A DNA stretch of 64,000 nucleotides from NCBI RefSeq assembly GCF_028807635.1, contig NZ_JARBAX010000001.1, positions 4,513,501-4,577,500 of the forward strand, read 5' to 3'. Source of the DNA: Streptomyces spiramyceticus (GTDB lineage Bacteria; Actinomycetota; Actinomycetes; Streptomycetales; Streptomycetaceae). The notes under the pieces are model-generated. The model was not told the origin of the DNA, did no database searches, and saw only the letters and a list, made by a program, of their open reading frames with translations. Positions 8,341 through 16,074 of this stretch are shown here, in pieces. The number at the start of each line of letters is the position of its first letter. The stretch's first letter is position 1. The position numbers and the translations under genes were made by a program.

Positions 8341-8943
8341 GTGGGCGTGGGCGTGGACGTAGAGATACGGCAGGCGGGGGAGAGCGACCGCGAGGCGCTC
8401 GTACGGCTGCTGGACGAGGCCTTCATGGACGACCCGGTGAGCAGCTGGGTCTTCCCCGACCGGGAACACCGCCGTCGCGTGCACGGCACCTTCCTCGGCG
8501 TCTTTCTCGACGTGGCTCTCCGTGAGGGGCGTGTCGACGTCACCGAGGACGGATCGGCGGCCGCCCTCTGGCTCCAGGTGCCGGCCGGTCCGCCCGAGGA
8601 GGACGACACTCCCGTACGGATGAGGGAAACCGCCGACCCGGACAACGAACGGGCCGAACTGAGCGGCCGGTTGACGGGCGAGGTGCATCCGCACGACCGG
8701 GCCCACGAGTATCTGCTGCTCATCGCCGTCTCGCCGGAGCGCCAGGGAGAGGGGCTCGGCACCGCGCTGATCGAGCCGGTCCTGGAGCGCTGCGACCGCG
8801 ACGGCGTGCCCGCCTATCTGGAGGCGAGCAGTGCGCGCAGCAGCAAGCTGTACGAGCGGCTCGGTTTCGCCTTCACCGGCCGTACGGTCGATCTTCCCGA
8901 CGGCCCCCACATGTGGCCCATGTGGCGCGAGCCGCTCGCCTGA
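8341..8943 (+). CDS. GNAT-family N-acetyltransferase
   Basis: This is a single GNAT domain of about 200 residues that should transfer an acetyl group from acetyl-CoA to an unidentified amine. The acetyl-CoA pyrophosphate loop is RQGEGLGTALI (motif A, after YLLLIAVSPE). The C-terminal SSKLYERLGFAFTGR is the usual motif B end. The start is uncertain because GTG codons occur at 8341, 8347 and 8353; I take the first, after a weak GAGAGAGGG. Monocistronic by appearance. The substrate cannot be deduced. Confidence 0.8.
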   Translation: MGVGVDVEIRQAGESDREALVRLLDEAFMDDPVSSWVFPDREHRRRVHGTFLGVFLDVALREGRVDVTEDGSAAALWLQVPAGPPEEDDTPVRMRETADPDNERAELSGRLTGEVHPHDRAHEYLLLIAVSPERQGEGLGTALIEPVLERCDRDGVPAYLEASSARSSKLYERLGFAFTGRTVDLPDGPHMWPMWREPLA

Positions 8944-9111
8944 CGCGGCGGCGCGCTCCTCAACTTTCCTGACCTCCCTAACTTCCCTCCAGGGAAAGGC
9001 CCTTGCGTAACCACTACGGATGGACCACTATGCACGGAGTGGTTGCGGGACGGGTGATGCACGCCGACCGGCTCCCGCATCCCCTCCTTGCCTTCCGACC
9101 AGAGGATCAGC

Positions 9112-9696
9112 TTGCGCAAGCTCACGTACTACGTCGGTATGTCCCTCGACGGTTTCATCGCGGCGCCCGACGGCGCCTACGACATGTATCCGCTGAGCGA
9201 GTCCTTCATCAAGGACTTCCTCATCGGTGAGTACCCGGACTGTCTGCCCACCCCTGCGCGTCAGCAGCTCGGCGTGGACGACCTGGAGAACAAGCACTTC
9301 GACACGATGCTTCAGGGGCGGGCAACCTATGACGCGGCTCTGGAGATGGGGATCGCCAGCCCGTACAAGCACCTGCGCCAGTACGTCGTGTCGCGCAGTA
9401 TCGACAAGTCGCCGGATCCCGACGTCGAGATCATCTCCGGTGATGTCGCGGCCAAGGTCCGGGAGCTCAAGCAGGAGGACGGCCTCGGGATCTACCTGGC
9501 GGGCGGGGCGAATCTCGCGGCTCAGCTGCTGGACGAGATCGACGAGGTGGTCGTCAAGCTGTACCCGATCGTGCTCGGTTCGGGCATCCCGCTGTTCTCG
9601 GCCGGGTTCGGCGTCCACAACTTCACGCTCGACGCGGCGCCTCCGCGGACGTACGACAATGGGGCCGTGGTCCTGAAGTACAGCAAGGTCCGCTGA
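9112..9696 (+). CDS. Dihydrofolate reductase-like (RibD C-terminal domain) protein
   Basis: This 194-residue protein has the DHFR/RibD-C fold. The N-terminal strand and substrate loop read LTYYVGMSLDGFIAAPDG, a central GRATYDAALEMG motif follows, and the NADPH-binding glycine turn is IYLAGGANLAAQLLDE. Stand-alone members in Streptomyces are usually uncharacterised NADPH-dependent reductases. I take the TTG at 9112 as start because GAGGA lies five bases upstream (9102-9106); a TTG at 9088 lacks a ribosome-binding site. The preceding 168 bp hold no other gene. Confidence 0.78.
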   Translation: MRKLTYYVGMSLDGFIAAPDGAYDMYPLSESFIKDFLIGEYPDCLPTPARQQLGVDDLENKHFDTMLQGRATYDAALEMGIASPYKHLRQYVVSRSIDKSPDPDVEIISGDVAAKVRELKQEDGLGIYLAGGANLAAQLLDEIDEVVVKLYPIVLGSGIPLFSAGFGVHNFTLDAAPPRTYDNGAVVLKYSKVR

Positions 9697-9743
9697 CCCG
9701 GACCGGGGGCGGTGCCGTACTCGAACGGGCTAAAGTCCGGCCC

Positions 9744-10499
9744 ATGACAGGAGAGCCATGGGCCGGCTGGTACCGCGATCGCAAGGGTTCCGTCGCCGTC
9801 GGGATCACGACGGACGGACAGCGGCTGCGCACGCGCATCAGGGGAGTCGACTTCGAGGGCGACAGCTTCGACGCGCTGGAGCCGGTGCAGGGGGAGGGCG
9901 GGGGCGGCAGTGCGATATTCGCGCTGTCGGACGGTGGCTCGCTCTGCGACTGCGTACTTGAGTGGGACATACCGATTCCGGTGTACGCGGACGGGCGGGT
10001 GCACCGGGCCACGCTCAGCTGCCTGCTGACCCTCGGCCGACCGCTTCCCACGGGTGGCATCGACCGTGAACACCTTTCCCTGACGCTGCACTTCGACGGC
10101 GCCGCGTACGAATCCGAGCGCGCCGAGAACGACTTCGAGCACGCGCTGACGGTGATACAGCGGCGGCTGCCGGAGGGGGCGTACATGCGGGCGTGCATTT
10201 CCTGCGCCTTCTCGGACTATCACCCTGCGGGCAGCGGGCTGTTCGGCAATCTCGCCTGCTTCCGGCGGATCAAGGACGAGTACCGGGCGATCGAGAGCGG
10301 GCGGGAGCTGCTTCGGCTGTGGGACCTGCGGTCCGGCTTCGTGCAGGAGACGTGGGCTTGCGCGGACTTTGAGCGGAGGCCGCCGGAGGGGGCGGGTTAT
10401 CGGGGCCCGTTTCCGTATGTTCGGGCGGGGACAGGCGAGTTGGCCGCGTCTGGCAAGCGCGGGGTGCGGTCTGCGTCCTCCTCCTCGGCGGTGGGGTAG
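9744..10499 (+). CDS. Hypothetical protein (DUF6304-like)
   Basis: This 251-residue soluble protein has no recognisable catalytic motif. The N-terminal WAGWYRDRKG...ITTDGQRLRTRIRGVDFEGDSFDALEP block resembles, from memory, the Streptomyces family DUF6304; I am not certain. A second conserved-looking block is MRACISCAFSDYHPAGSGLFGNLACFR, with three cysteines that might bind metal. The last ~25 residues (Ser/Gly rich) look like a degenerate tail, so the true C-terminus may once have been different. It is close downstream of the DHFR-like gene and could share its transcript. Confidence 0.65.
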   Translation: MTGEPWAGWYRDRKGSVAVGITTDGQRLRTRIRGVDFEGDSFDALEPVQGEGGGGSAIFALSDGGSLCDCVLEWDIPIPVYADGRVHRATLSCLLTLGRPLPTGGIDREHLSLTLHFDGAAYESERAENDFEHALTVIQRRLPEGAYMRACISCAFSDYHPAGSGLFGNLACFRRIKDEYRAIESGRELLRLWDLRSGFVQETWACADFERRPPEGAGYRGPFPYVRAGTGELAASGKRGVRSASSSSAVG

Positions 10500-10537
10500 G
10501 GCGAGGCGGGGTCGCGGCGGAGGTTTCTGTTGCCGGG

Positions 10538-10660
10538 GCCGCCGTCGACGACGGACTCGGCATCCGTCCCTGCGGGCGGCCGGTCCGTCGTGAGGCGGTC
10601 ACCTCGTATCCAGAAGGTCCGCTCTTCCCGCTCCGGCAGGACGATGCCCCGTACTCGCAA
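10538..10660 (-). pseudogene. Remnant of an amidohydrolase N-terminus
   Basis: Read on the minus strand from the TTG at 10660, the frame gives RVRGIVLPEREERTFWIRGD, then RLTTD and a VVDGG turn. This is the N-terminal beta-sandwich of imidazolonepropionase/dihydroorotase-type amidohydrolases, where the turn is normally followed by a PG(L/F)VDxHTH metal site. Here similarity stops immediately after DGG and the frame runs on into unrelated sequence. I read it as a ~40-codon fossil of a deleted gene. Assignment is by eye and would need a search. Confidence 0.45.
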
Positions 10661-10712
10661 GTCGGCTCCCTTTGTTGCCGATTGGGAGCCGCCTGTACGT
10701 GTACGGGGCATC
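10643..10712. repeat. Nested inverted repeat between convergent genes
   Basis: Outer arms are GATGCCCCGTAC (10643-10654) and GTACGGGGCATC (10701-10712), a perfect 12-bp pair. Inner arms are GGCTCCC (10664-10670) and GGGAGCC (10684-10690). The whole could form a cruciform or an interrupted hairpin. It sits between the convergent DUF6304-like and snapalysin genes and may serve as a bidirectional terminator. The left arm also encodes the VRGI of the amidohydrolase remnant. Confidence 0.55.
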
Positions 10713-10718
10713 CAGGGG

Positions 10719-11393
10719 TCAGGAGGCCGCCGGGACGAACCCGTTCTGCCAGAGCTGGTTGACCCTGTTGCGCTCATTCCGGTCGGGGGTGGCGTTCTGG
10801 CAGGAGGTGCCGGGGCCGCCGCCGGACATCAGCTCGCTGCACGGGCCCGAGTAGTGGTCCGGCAGACCGAGGACATGGCCGGTCTCGTGGGCGGTGACGC
10901 GGGTCGAGTTGTACTGCTGGTTCTGGCGGTAGTCGAGGAAGATGTACCCGCTGCCGTGGCCGTCGGTGCTGGCGTACGAGCCGCGGGGGTCGTTGCCCTC
11001 GCGGTAGGTGAAGTCCGGGTTGGAGCCTTCCTGGAGCTTCACGTTGGAGACGGAGCTGTTCCATATCTGGGTGCTGCTGGCTATCTGGCTGCGGAAGCTG
11101 GGCGCGTTCGCCGCGGAGTAGACGACGGTGACGGCCTGCGCGCCGGGGTTCGCGGCGCGCTTCTCGGCGACCGACTTCTTCACGGCCTCGAAGAAGGCCT
11201 TGGTGGCCGCGGCGTTCTCCTTGGACTTCTCGTACGAGATGTACGAGACGTACGAGGGGTGCGAGCTGTACGAGCCGTACTGCGCGGGTGCGGCGTTGTG
11301 GGGGGCCGCCGCATTCGCGGGTACGGCGCCGAGGGTCGCAGCGGCGAGGCCGAGGCCGAGGGCGGTGGTGAGGACGGTCCTGGTGTGTCTCAT
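10719..11393 (-). CDS. snpA: Snapalysin-family secreted zinc metalloprotease
   Basis: This is a 224-residue secreted neutral protease of peptidase family M7. The Sec signal is [20 protein letters not shown] followed by an AxA-type site near residue 29. A short propeptide rich in Tyr/Ser ([17 protein letters not shown]) follows. The zinc site is [12 protein letters not shown] with H169, E170, H173 and D179, where Asp as third ligand is the hallmark of snapalysin. C-terminal cysteines (PCSELMS...[20 protein letters not shown]) are typical. The start is ATG 11393 with GGAG about 8 bases upstream. The divergent LysR gene is the usual activator partner. Confidence 0.92.
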   Translation of the reverse strand: MRHTRTVLTTALGLGLAAATLGAVPANAAAPHNAAPAQYGSYSSHPSYVSYISYEKSKENAAATKAFFEAVKKSVAEKRAANPGAQAVTVVYSAANAPSFRSQIASSTQIWNSSVSNVKLQEGSNPDFTYREGNDPRGSYASTDGHGSGYIFLDYRQNQQYNSTRVTAHETGHVLGLPDHYSGPCSELMSGGGPGTSCQNATPDRNERNRVNQLWQNGFVPAAS

Positions 11394-11477
11394 GTGGGGG
11401 GCTCCTACTCGTCCGGGGAACGTGAAACGTGAACGGTTCGGTAGGGGAGAGTGTCGGGGAGCCCGGGCCGGTGCGGA

Positions 11478-11552
11478 TGATGCCAACCGGCGATAGCGCG
11501 AGCGCATCACGTCGGCCAACCACCATGAAACCGGGGGCGATTCGTGTGGTTG
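11478..11552. promoter_or_regulatory. Two inverted repeats in the snpA/LysR divergent promoter region
   Basis: TGATGC (11478-11483) pairs with GCATCA (11504-11509). CAACCAC (11517-11523) pairs perfectly with GTGGTTG (11546-11552). LysR regulators bind interrupted dyads between divergent genes, and SnpR is reported to control snpA this way. The spacers of 20-22 nt are longer than the classical T-N11-A, so which half-sites matter is unknown. Confidence 0.4.
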
Positions 11553-11594
11553 TGGTGTCTGGTGTGACGCGAGGGGCCCGCTTACGCTCGGGGT

Positions 11595-12557
11595 ATGGAG
11601 CTCGAGGTGAGGCACCTCCGTGCGCTGTGCGCCATCGCCGAGGCCGGCAGCCTGCACAAAGCCGCCCGAAGTCTCGGCATGAGCCAGCCGTCCCTGACCA
11701 CGCAGCTCCGCCGCATCGAGAACTCCCTGGGCGCGGAGCTGTTCTCGCGCGAGCGCACCGGGTGCCGGCCGACGCCCCTGGGATACGCGGTGCTGAGCAG
11801 GGCGCGTCCGCTCGTCGAGCAGATGAGTGCGCTCGTGGCCGAGACGAGGGCAGCCGCGGCCCGTACGACGGAAGGCCCGCATCTGCGGATCGGCGCCACC
11901 GCCAGCCGTGTCATCGCGAACTGGCTGCGCAGGCTCCGTGTCCGGCTGCCCGGCACGGACACCTCACTCCATGTCGACGTATCGGCAAACGCGCTGCTGC
12001 GGAAGCTCGCGGCCGGGCAGCTCGATGTCGCCTTCGTGCACGAGGTGGAGGGCTCTCCGCTGCGGATGCCCGACGGCCTCGTGCAGCGCGTACTCGTCGA
12101 ACGGGAGCCGCAGTTCATCTCGATGTCGCTGGATCATCCGGCGGCCGCCCGGCCGGTGGTGGAACTGGCGGATGTGGCCGCCGACCGGTGGATGGTCGAC
12201 CCGACGGTGGACGGCGAATGGGACGGTCTGCGCCGCGTATTCGCCGAAGCCGGTCTCAATCCGCCTGTCCTGTACGGGGATTACCTCACTGCTGCCTCCC
12301 TGATCGTGATCGGCGAGGCGGTCGCGCCCTGCCAGCCGACGTCCGGTCCGCGCGACGACATGGCGATACGGCCGTTGCGCGGCGACCCGCTCGCCGTACG
12401 CCTGCTGCTGGTGTCGCGGCCCGGGTTCGCCGAGGCGGCGGCGGTGTACGCCGACCTGGAGGCGGCGTACCGCGACGCGGCGATGCGGGCGGCCGGGTAC
12501 CGCCAGTGGCTACTGCGCAACGAGAGCCCGCTGCTGGCGGGGAGCGCGGTGGCGTGA
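11595..12557 (+). CDS. snpR: LysR-family regulator, SnpR-like activator of snpA
   Basis: This 320-residue regulator has an N-terminal winged HTH (residues 1-62: [35 protein letters not shown]...) and a periplasmic-binding-like effector domain (from LRIGATASR). It is divergent from the snapalysin gene with a 201-bp intergenic region. That is the arrangement known for snpR/snpA in S. lividans and S. coelicolor, where the LysR protein activates protease expression. Few bases separate a plausible promoter from the ATG and no strong ribosome-binding site is seen, so translation may be leaderless. Confidence 0.88.
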   Translation: MELEVRHLRALCAIAEAGSLHKAARSLGMSQPSLTTQLRRIENSLGAELFSRERTGCRPTPLGYAVLSRARPLVEQMSALVAETRAAAARTTEGPHLRIGATASRVIANWLRRLRVRLPGTDTSLHVDVSANALLRKLAAGQLDVAFVHEVEGSPLRMPDGLVQRVLVEREPQFISMSLDHPAAARPVVELADVAADRWMVDPTVDGEWDGLRRVFAEAGLNPPVLYGDYLTAASLIVIGEAVAPCQPTSGPRDDMAIRPLRGDPLAVRLLLVSRPGFAEAAAVYADLEAAYRDAAMRAAGYRQWLLRNESPLLAGSAVA

Positions 12558-12728
12558 CGGAGCAGCCGTACGGCCCCGTCCCGTCGGTCCCGGTGCGATC
12601 CGCTCGGTCCGGAAGTTCCACCGGCGGCAGCCGTACACCTGATGGCGGTGCGAAGAAATGCGGCCCGGCCCCCGCCCCTTGATGCTGTACGGGCACCAGG
12701 CCACCGAAGCAGCTGAAGGGGATCCCTC

Positions 12729-13634
12729 ATGACCCACGTCATCGCCGTCACCGGAGCCACCGGACAGGTCGGCCGCCGCGTCGCCAGGGGGCTCGCCGCC
12801 GCGGATCCGGACGCCCGCCCCGCCCTGCGCCTCCTCTGCCGCGACCCCTCCCGTCTGCCCGACCTGCCCGGCGCGGTCAAGGCGGCGCCCGCCGCCTATG
12901 GCGACGCTGACGCGATGCGCGCGGCCATCGACGGCGCCGACACGCTCTTCCTCGTCTCCGCGCACGAGAGCGCCGACCGCGTGCGCGAACACAAGAGCGC
13001 TGTGGACGCGGCGGTCGCGGCGGGCGTGCAGCGGATCGTGTACTTGTCCTTGCTCGGCGCGGCGCCGGACGCGACGTTCACCTTCGCCCGCGACCACTGG
13101 CACACCGAGCAGTACATCCGCGCCACCGCCCTGCGCCACACCTTCCTGCGCGACAGCTTCTACCAGGCCGCGTTCCCCGCCATGACCGGCGAGGACGGCG
13201 TGATGCGCGGCCCGGGCGGCGACGGGAGGGTCTCGGCCGTCGCGCACGAGGACGTGGCGGACGCGGCAGTCGCCGTACTCCTCGGCGAGGGCCACGACGG
13301 TGCGACGTACGACCTCACCGGAGGCGAGGCCCTGTCGCTCGCCGAGATCGCGCAGGAGCTGAGCCGGGTCACCGGGCGCACCGTCACCTACGTACCCGAG
13401 ACGCGCGAAGAGGCGTACGCGTCACGGGAGCGGTACGGCGCCGAGGCGTGGGAAGTCGCGGGCTGGGTGTCGTCGTACGAGGCCATCGCGAACGGCGAGA
13501 TGGCAGCCGTCTCCGACGCCGTGCCCCGCCTGACGGGTCACCCGGCCAAGACCTTCGCCGAGTACCTCAAGGAACACCCCAGGAGGTACCGGCACCTGGT
13601 CAGCGGCATGGGAGAGGGGCAGCGGCATGGGTGA
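12729..13634 (+). CDS. NmrA-like SDR-family NAD(P)-binding protein
   Basis: This 301-residue atypical short-chain dehydrogenase has the Rossmann motif VTGATGQVGRRVARGL at the N-terminus and the conserved HKSAVDAAVAAGVQRIVYLSLLGAAP segment of NmrA/quinone-oxidoreductase-2-like proteins. The classical YxxxK is not evident, as in NmrA-type sensors and azoreductase-like members. Either a small-molecule NADPH oxidoreductase or a redox sensor is possible. The ATG at 12729 follows GAAGGGGATC. It stands alone between the LysR gene and a convergent nuclease gene. Confidence 0.82.
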   Translation: MTHVIAVTGATGQVGRRVARGLAAADPDARPALRLLCRDPSRLPDLPGAVKAAPAAYGDADAMRAAIDGADTLFLVSAHESADRVREHKSAVDAAVAAGVQRIVYLSLLGAAPDATFTFARDHWHTEQYIRATALRHTFLRDSFYQAAFPAMTGEDGVMRGPGGDGRVSAVAHEDVADAAVAVLLGEGHDGATYDLTGGEALSLAEIAQELSRVTGRTVTYVPETREEAYASRERYGAEAWEVAGWVSSYEAIANGEMAAVSDAVPRLTGHPAKTFAEYLKEHPRRYRHLVSGMGEGQRHG

Positions 13635-13744
13635 GGTCCGCCCCCGCTGCCGACGGGCGTACGCCTCACAGCGCGCATGGGGCGAGACCTGGCTGGAGGA
13701 GGAAGCTGACCGCCTGAAACCGGCGGCGTCAGAGGCCGGTGGCG

Positions 13745-14410
13745 TCAGAGGGCGAGCTCGTAAGTGATCTCCTCCGTCGGACACTCCGCCACCATGTTCT
13801 CCAGCGCCGCCAGCTCTCCCGAATCCACAGCCAGCTTCCAACGCCCCTTCACCGCCGCCCACTCGGCGATGTACCGGCAGTCCGCACTGTCGTCGGACGG
13901 CTCCCACCGCGCCGGATCCCTGTCCCCCTTGAGACGCTTCTCGGCGGCGGTCACGGCCGCGAGCACCCTGGGGTCGGCCATGTCGTTCGCGTACCGCTCC
14001 CGCTCCTCGTCGCTCCACGCCGACGCACCGCTGCGCCACGCCTCGGCGAGCGGCACCAGGTGGTCGACGTCGAGCGCTCCGGCGCCGGTGTGGTCCTTCT
14101 TGTCGTAGTACGAGTGCCACGCGCCTCCCGTGATGGTGCACCACCGGTCGACGGCGGGCGGCGTCGTCGCCTCCGCGATGATCACCTCGGCACGGGTGTC
14201 GCAGCCGTCCTGGTCCGGATCGGTCCAGTGCCTGAACTTCCCCACGCTGTACCCGGCGCTGTCCTCGGCGGCGACCGGCAGATCGGCGATGGCCTTCTCG
14301 ACCGTGGTACTGACCGTGTCACCGGGCGCGGCGGCGGCGCCTGGCGCCGAGCCTGCGGCGACTGCCGCCGTAATCATCAACACCGACACCAGGGAGCTGA
14401 GCTTGCGCAT
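13745..14410 (-). CDS. Secreted HNH-family endonuclease
   Basis: This 221-residue protein has a Sec signal peptide (MRKLSSLVSVLMITAAVAAG...APGAAAA). The mature part carries the HNH core ALDVDHLVPLAEAWRSGA followed by RDPARWEPSDDSADCRYIAEWAAVKGRWKL. This matches the GmrSD-C/DUF1524-like family of extracellular nucleases common in Streptomyces. The expected role is nonspecific DNA cleavage outside the cell, for nutrition or competition. The start at ATG 14410 is supported by GGAGGGATC just upstream. A CDTRAEVII segment with Cys suggests disulfides. Confidence 0.85.
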   Translation of the reverse strand: MRKLSSLVSVLMITAAVAAGSAPGAAAAPGDTVSTTVEKAIADLPVAAEDSAGYSVGKFRHWTDPDQDGCDTRAEVIIAEATTPPAVDRWCTITGGAWHSYYDKKDHTGAGALDVDHLVPLAEAWRSGASAWSDEERERYANDMADPRVLAAVTAAEKRLKGDRDPARWEPSDDSADCRYIAEWAAVKGRWKLAVDSGELAALENMVAECPTEEITYELAL

Positions 14411-14524
14411 GCTGATCCCTCCAACTCGTACGGACGGACCAGTAGTAGCGGCCCCTGTCCGCCGGACGTACCGGACAGGTGCCGTAAACCACACGAATGT
14501 GGGTGCCGGGTGCGCCGCCCCTGC

Positions 14525-14689
14525 TCAAGTGCGCCGCAGGCTCCGCCCGCTCTGTCCCGGATGCCGAAGCCGAAGCCGAAGCCGAGGCCGAAGCTGAAGC
14601 CGCCACGCCCGGTCGCCCAGCAGCGACATCGCGGCCGGCAGCAGGACGCCGCGTACCACCGTCGCCTCCAACGGCACGAAAAACGCCGA
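14525..14689 (-). pseudogene. 3' remnant of an MMPL-type transporter
   Basis: On the minus strand the frame reads SAFFVPLEATVVRGVLLPAA, then MSLLGDRAW. This is the characteristic last transmembrane segment and end of MMPL/RND exporters. It continues as [10 protein letters not shown] from a short GGCTTC-type repeat to TGA at 14527-14525. Everything upstream is missing: the fragment abuts a terminator hairpin. About 55 codons remain, so it is a gene fossil. By-eye identification. Confidence 0.45.
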
Positions 14690-14726
14690 CAGCACCCGGC
14701 TCCGCGCGGATGCCGGGTGCTGTCGG
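14686..14726 (-). terminator. 15-bp stem hairpin with T-tract; probably the original sodN terminator
   Basis: Arms CCGACAGCACCCGGC (14686-14700) and GCCGGGTGCTGTCGG (14712-14726) pair perfectly around an 11-nt loop. Read on the minus strand the stem is followed by CGTTTTT, a rho-independent terminator. Directly before it on that strand lies a copy of the 3' end of sodN (14751-14774). The simplest reading is that this was the sodN terminator before an element separated the two. Confidence 0.7.
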
Positions 14727-14750
14727 TCGTACCGGAAAAGGTGACTTGGT

Positions 14751-14774
14751 GGAGGTCAGGCCTTCTTCGTCTCC
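14751..14774. repeat. Left attachment-site copy (sodN 3'-end duplicate)
   Basis: These 24 bases are identical to 23164-23187; allowing one mismatch the match extends to 27 bases. On the minus strand they spell the last codons of sodN (ETKKA-stop) without the rest of the gene. Confidence 0.75.
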
Positions 14775-14937
14775 TAGTAATGGACCGGGTTGGTGACCTG
14801 CGGGGATCTTCCCTGTGGGTCGCTGACCTGGCCTTTTATCGATTGCTTGCGATGGGGTACGACGGTCTTGATCGGGTGTCCTGCGGACTCTGTGCGGACT
14901 GCTGCTGCGGCGCTCCGCCGTCGGAGTAGTGGTTGGC
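14775..14937. other. Non-coding left end of the element
   Basis: About 160 bp between the attachment repeat and the DUF5753 stop codon hold no convincing gene. An imperfect dyad around 14795-14830 (GGTGACC...GGTCGCTGACC with CGGGGA/TTCCCTG in the middle) could be an integrase arm site or a terminator. The base composition is visibly less GC-rich than the host genes. Confidence 0.4.
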
Positions 14938-15558
14938 CTACTCCTGAAGCGGGGCGTTGGTCCAGAAGGAGTGGGCCCTTCTCAGAAGCTCCTCGGCGGC
15001 GTCGCCGTACGATGCCGCACTGCTCAGCGCGGCGAAGGCTTTGTCGTACAGGTCGAGCTCACTCTGTTCCGTGATGTCCACGGAGGACGAGACGAGTTCC
15101 ACGTGGGCCCGATCGCCATCGCCGTAGATGTTGAACCCGTGGACGGGGAACAGGTCCACCCGCGCGGTGGAGGGAAGGATCCCGAGTGTGAGACAGGCCA
15201 GGCCGAGCTCTCGCAGGAGGCGCTCGACCTGTTGTCGCATGACCTCGGGCCCGCCGATGTTCGTGTAGAGAGCCTGCTCCCCGAGGACGACGTCGTAGTG
15301 GTGCTCGCCGTCGTACAGAACCTGCTGTCGCTGCATGCGCTTGGCGACGCCCGCAGGCACGTCGTTCGGGACACCGAGGAAATCCACGACCTGGCCGAGG
15401 ACCACGGTGGCGTATGCCTCGGTCTGGAGCGTGCCCCAGATCATCGTGGGCACGTACGCCTTGCCCTCGCGCGTGTTCTGGTACCAGCGCACCACGTCGT
15501 CCTGAGTCGCTTCCGTACCAGTGGACAGACGATCCGTCCAGGGAACTGAACTGGTCAC
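14938..15558 (-). CDS. DUF5753 (Scr1-type) regulator domain protein lacking an HTH
   Basis: This 206-residue protein corresponds to the C-terminal DUF5753 domain of Streptomyces Scr1-family antitoxin-like regulators (VVRWYQNTREGKAYVPTMIWGTLQTEAYA..., RMQRQQVLYDG..., YDVVLGEQALY). Those proteins usually begin with a ~60-residue XRE HTH domain, which is absent. The GTG start at 15558 has a strong GGAGGGGG upstream, so the short form looks translated rather than simply broken. It could be a sensor/partner without DNA binding, or a truncated antitoxin. It lies next to the left attachment repeat. Confidence 0.75.
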   Translation of the reverse strand: MTSSVPWTDRLSTGTEATQDDVVRWYQNTREGKAYVPTMIWGTLQTEAYATVVLGQVVDFLGVPNDVPAGVAKRMQRQQVLYDGEHHYDVVLGEQALYTNIGGPEVMRQQVERLLRELGLACLTLGILPSTARVDLFPVHGFNIYGDGDRAHVELVSSSVDITEQSELDLYDKAFAALSSAASYGDAAEELLRRAHSFWTNAPLQE

Positions 15559-15660
15559 CGCACCCCCTCCTGAATGGTGCCGCCGGAGCGGCTTCGATGG
15601 GCGTAGCCGTTCCGGTCGAGGATGGCGCCGAGCATCCGATCTTGTAAGAGCGGGAATCGG

Positions 15661-16014
15661 TCAGGTCACGCGCTCGATCTCGATGGTGAGGGCACCGAGG
15701 GCTTCCTTCTCGGGGCCGTAGATGGTGCGGATGTTGACGAGTTGCTGCTCGCGAGTGGCGGTTGGGTTGACGTTTACCGGGCCCTCGCCGTCGAGGAGGG
15801 CCTCGAAGTCGGGGTATTCGGTGACGCGGAGGACGTTCACGTCGCAGGTCTCGTCGGTTCCCTTGATGCGGAAGCGGATGATGTCGCCGGCTGCGAGGTC
15901 GGCGAGGTGCGGGTACTTGACCCGCACCTCGATGGTCTTGATGCCCGCGGCGACGAGCTCGAAGTACTGGCGGTAGAGGTTGAGCTCACGGACGCGGGCG
16001 GTGCTGTTGGTCAT
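15661..16014 (-). CDS. ASCH-domain protein
   Basis: This 117-residue protein is a single ASCH domain, a beta-barrel related to PUA and expected to bind RNA or a modified nucleotide. Typical features are the N-terminal LNLYRQYFELVAAGIKTIEVRV (the GxKxxExR signature) and the following AGDIIRFRIKGTDETCDVNVLRVTEYPDFEALL. Target unknown. It starts at ATG 16014. About 100 bp of apparently empty DNA separates it from the DUF5753 gene on the same strand. Confidence 0.82.
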   Translation of the reverse strand: MTNSTARVRELNLYRQYFELVAAGIKTIEVRVKYPHLADLAAGDIIRFRIKGTDETCDVNVLRVTEYPDFEALLDGEGPVNVNPTATREQQLVNIRTIYGPEKEALGALTIEIERVT

Positions 16015-16074
16015 GGGGCGGGAACGTCCTGGAGGTTGGTGCAGTCATGATGCGGTTGAACTCGGCGGCCGACC

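Noticed and set aside
14560..14606. Short tandem GAAGCC units as a possible CRISPR or satellite
   Set aside because: Only about eight 6-bp units without spacers; explained by the low-complexity tail of the MMPL remnant.
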